A stretch of DNA of 64,000 bases. It comes from Mesorhizobium sp. Its GTDB lineage: Bacteria; Pseudomonadota; Alphaproteobacteria; Rhizobiales; Rhizobiaceae. Each line of letters begins with the position of its first letter. Position 1 is the stretch's first letter. Below the pieces are notes generated by a model that saw only the letters and a list, made by a program, of their open reading frames with translations, made no database searches and was not told the DNA's origin. Positions 63,594-64,000 of this stretch are shown here, piece after piece. The stretch covers positions 186,001 to 250,000 of the forward strand of contig SAQL01000002.1 of assembly GCA_004020645.1 (NCBI GenBank), read 5' to 3'. Made by a program: the position numbers and the translations under genes.

Positions 63594-64000
63594 ATGACGG
63601 AGCTGATTCTTACGCAGGAGGAAGGGGACGAGTTGTTCGCTATGGCGAAAGTGGCCGTCGCCTCCGACCCTGTGGACCTTCCGGACTTCGGCGGACGCGC
63701 GGAGTTCGCGCTCGTCTCGAAGGACCGCCGGGAGGAGTTCGTGATCAACTTCACCCGCAACCACATCAAGCTGTCGAAGCGCAGCCATCACATGCGCGGC
63801 CGCAAGGTCGTCGGACTCTGCAGGCTTTGCCTAGACGGCTCGCCCCACAGGAATCCTGATGGCGAGGAGGTGGGGACACGGCACATACACGTCTACCGTG
63901 AGGGCTTCGGACTCAAATTCGCCGTGGACTTGCCCGATGGTGTCTTCCGTGACCTGGACGACGGGCTGACCACGATCGAGGACTTCATGCGCTACTGCAA
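63594..64000 (+). CDS. DUF6978-like protein, cut by window end
   Basis: The frame starts at ATG 63594 (GGGGGGAG in front) and is open to the window end, giving at least 135 residues. It reads LILTQEEGDELFAMAK, LVSKDRREEFVINFTRNHIKL, MRGRKVVGLCRLCLDGSPHRNPDGEEV, THRIHVYREGFGLKF-type segment (actual: TRHIHVYREGFGLKFAVDLP) and TTIEDFMRYC. The SPHRNPDGEE and HIHVYREG.G patterns recall the DUF6978 family that occurs in mobile and defence-type regions next to a small partner gene. The partner, if present, lies beyond the window. Confidence 0.7.
   Translation, partial: MTELILTQEEGDELFAMAKVAVASDPVDLPDFGGRAEFALVSKDRREEFVINFTRNHIKLSKRSHHMRGRKVVGLCRLCLDGSPHRNPDGEEVGTRHIHVYREGFGLKFAVDLPDGVFRDLDDGLTTIEDFMRYC

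Noticed and set aside
63407..63791. Two 120-codon frames on the minus strand opposite the DUF6978-like gene
   Set aside because: Both are antisense to the better frame on the plus strand, which has a ribosome-binding site and family motifs.

Overview
The window looks like a chromosomal segment of a Mesorhizobium-like member of the Hyphomicrobiales (Alphaproteobacteria). It is GC-rich and has gene orders typical of rhizobia and Brucella: tRNA-Pro / MerR / ihfA / fabH / plsX / yceD, glyA-nrdR-ribD-ribE-ribH-nusB, ldtR-ldtP next to hemB, and ppx-rlmE-guaB. It also carries the short dispersed palindromes common in rhizobial genomes. Genus assignment is inference from gene content and order; no 16S gene is present.

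Layout. 1-0.9 kb: the 3' end of an O-antigen-ligase-type membrane protein and a small membrane protein. 0.9-4.3 kb: a decayed, lower-GC island against the 3' end of a tRNA-Pro, with remnants of an ATP-dependent DNA ligase, a LamG/concanavalin-type lectin domain, an IS66 transposase, an intact methyltransferase and one IS end. 4.3-11.3 kb: an XRE regulator, stress and envelope proteins, then the fatty-acid/phospholipid block (plsX, fabH), IHF-alpha, a cytochrome bc1 assembly chaperone and BamE. 11.6-22 kb: proton-pumping pyrophosphatase, an MFS carrier, nusB, the riboflavin genes, nrdR and glyA. 22-27.4 kb: L,D-transpeptidase with its MarR-type regulator, an enoyl-CoA hydratase-family enzyme and hemB. 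27.8-43 kb: a mixed accessory stretch (PPK2, aldo/keto reductase, GT90 glycosyltransferase, GntR/MFS pair, a LacI-type regulator with two duplicated micro-proteins, OpgC, SthA, RDD protein, Bpt, DMT exporter). 43-61.6 kb: core genes again (parC, aspS, rnd, guaB, rlmE, ppx) with a four-gene ArsR operon and a broken acetyltransferase. 62-64 kb: a flippase-like membrane protein, tRNA-Gln(CUG), and the start of a new accessory segment with a DUF6978-type gene cut by the window end.

Regulatory sequence visible by eye: four copies of a 14-bp palindrome (core GATCGATC or AATCGATC) around the LacI-family gene and its two micro-protein genes; an EcfG-type general-stress promoter before a DUF883/ElaB-like gene and a second candidate before a small secreted protein; a perfect 16-bp palindrome over the start of an ArsR gene; and an inverted repeat between a divergent GntR/MFS pair. 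Several families of inverted-repeat elements fill most long intergenic gaps.

The best candidate for something undescribed is the LacI / duplicated micro-protein cluster at 35.3-36.9 kb. The island edge after tRNA-Gln is the second. Many other oddities are decay: frameshifts, an in-frame stop and truncated genes. No CRISPR array, rRNA or complete prophage is present.
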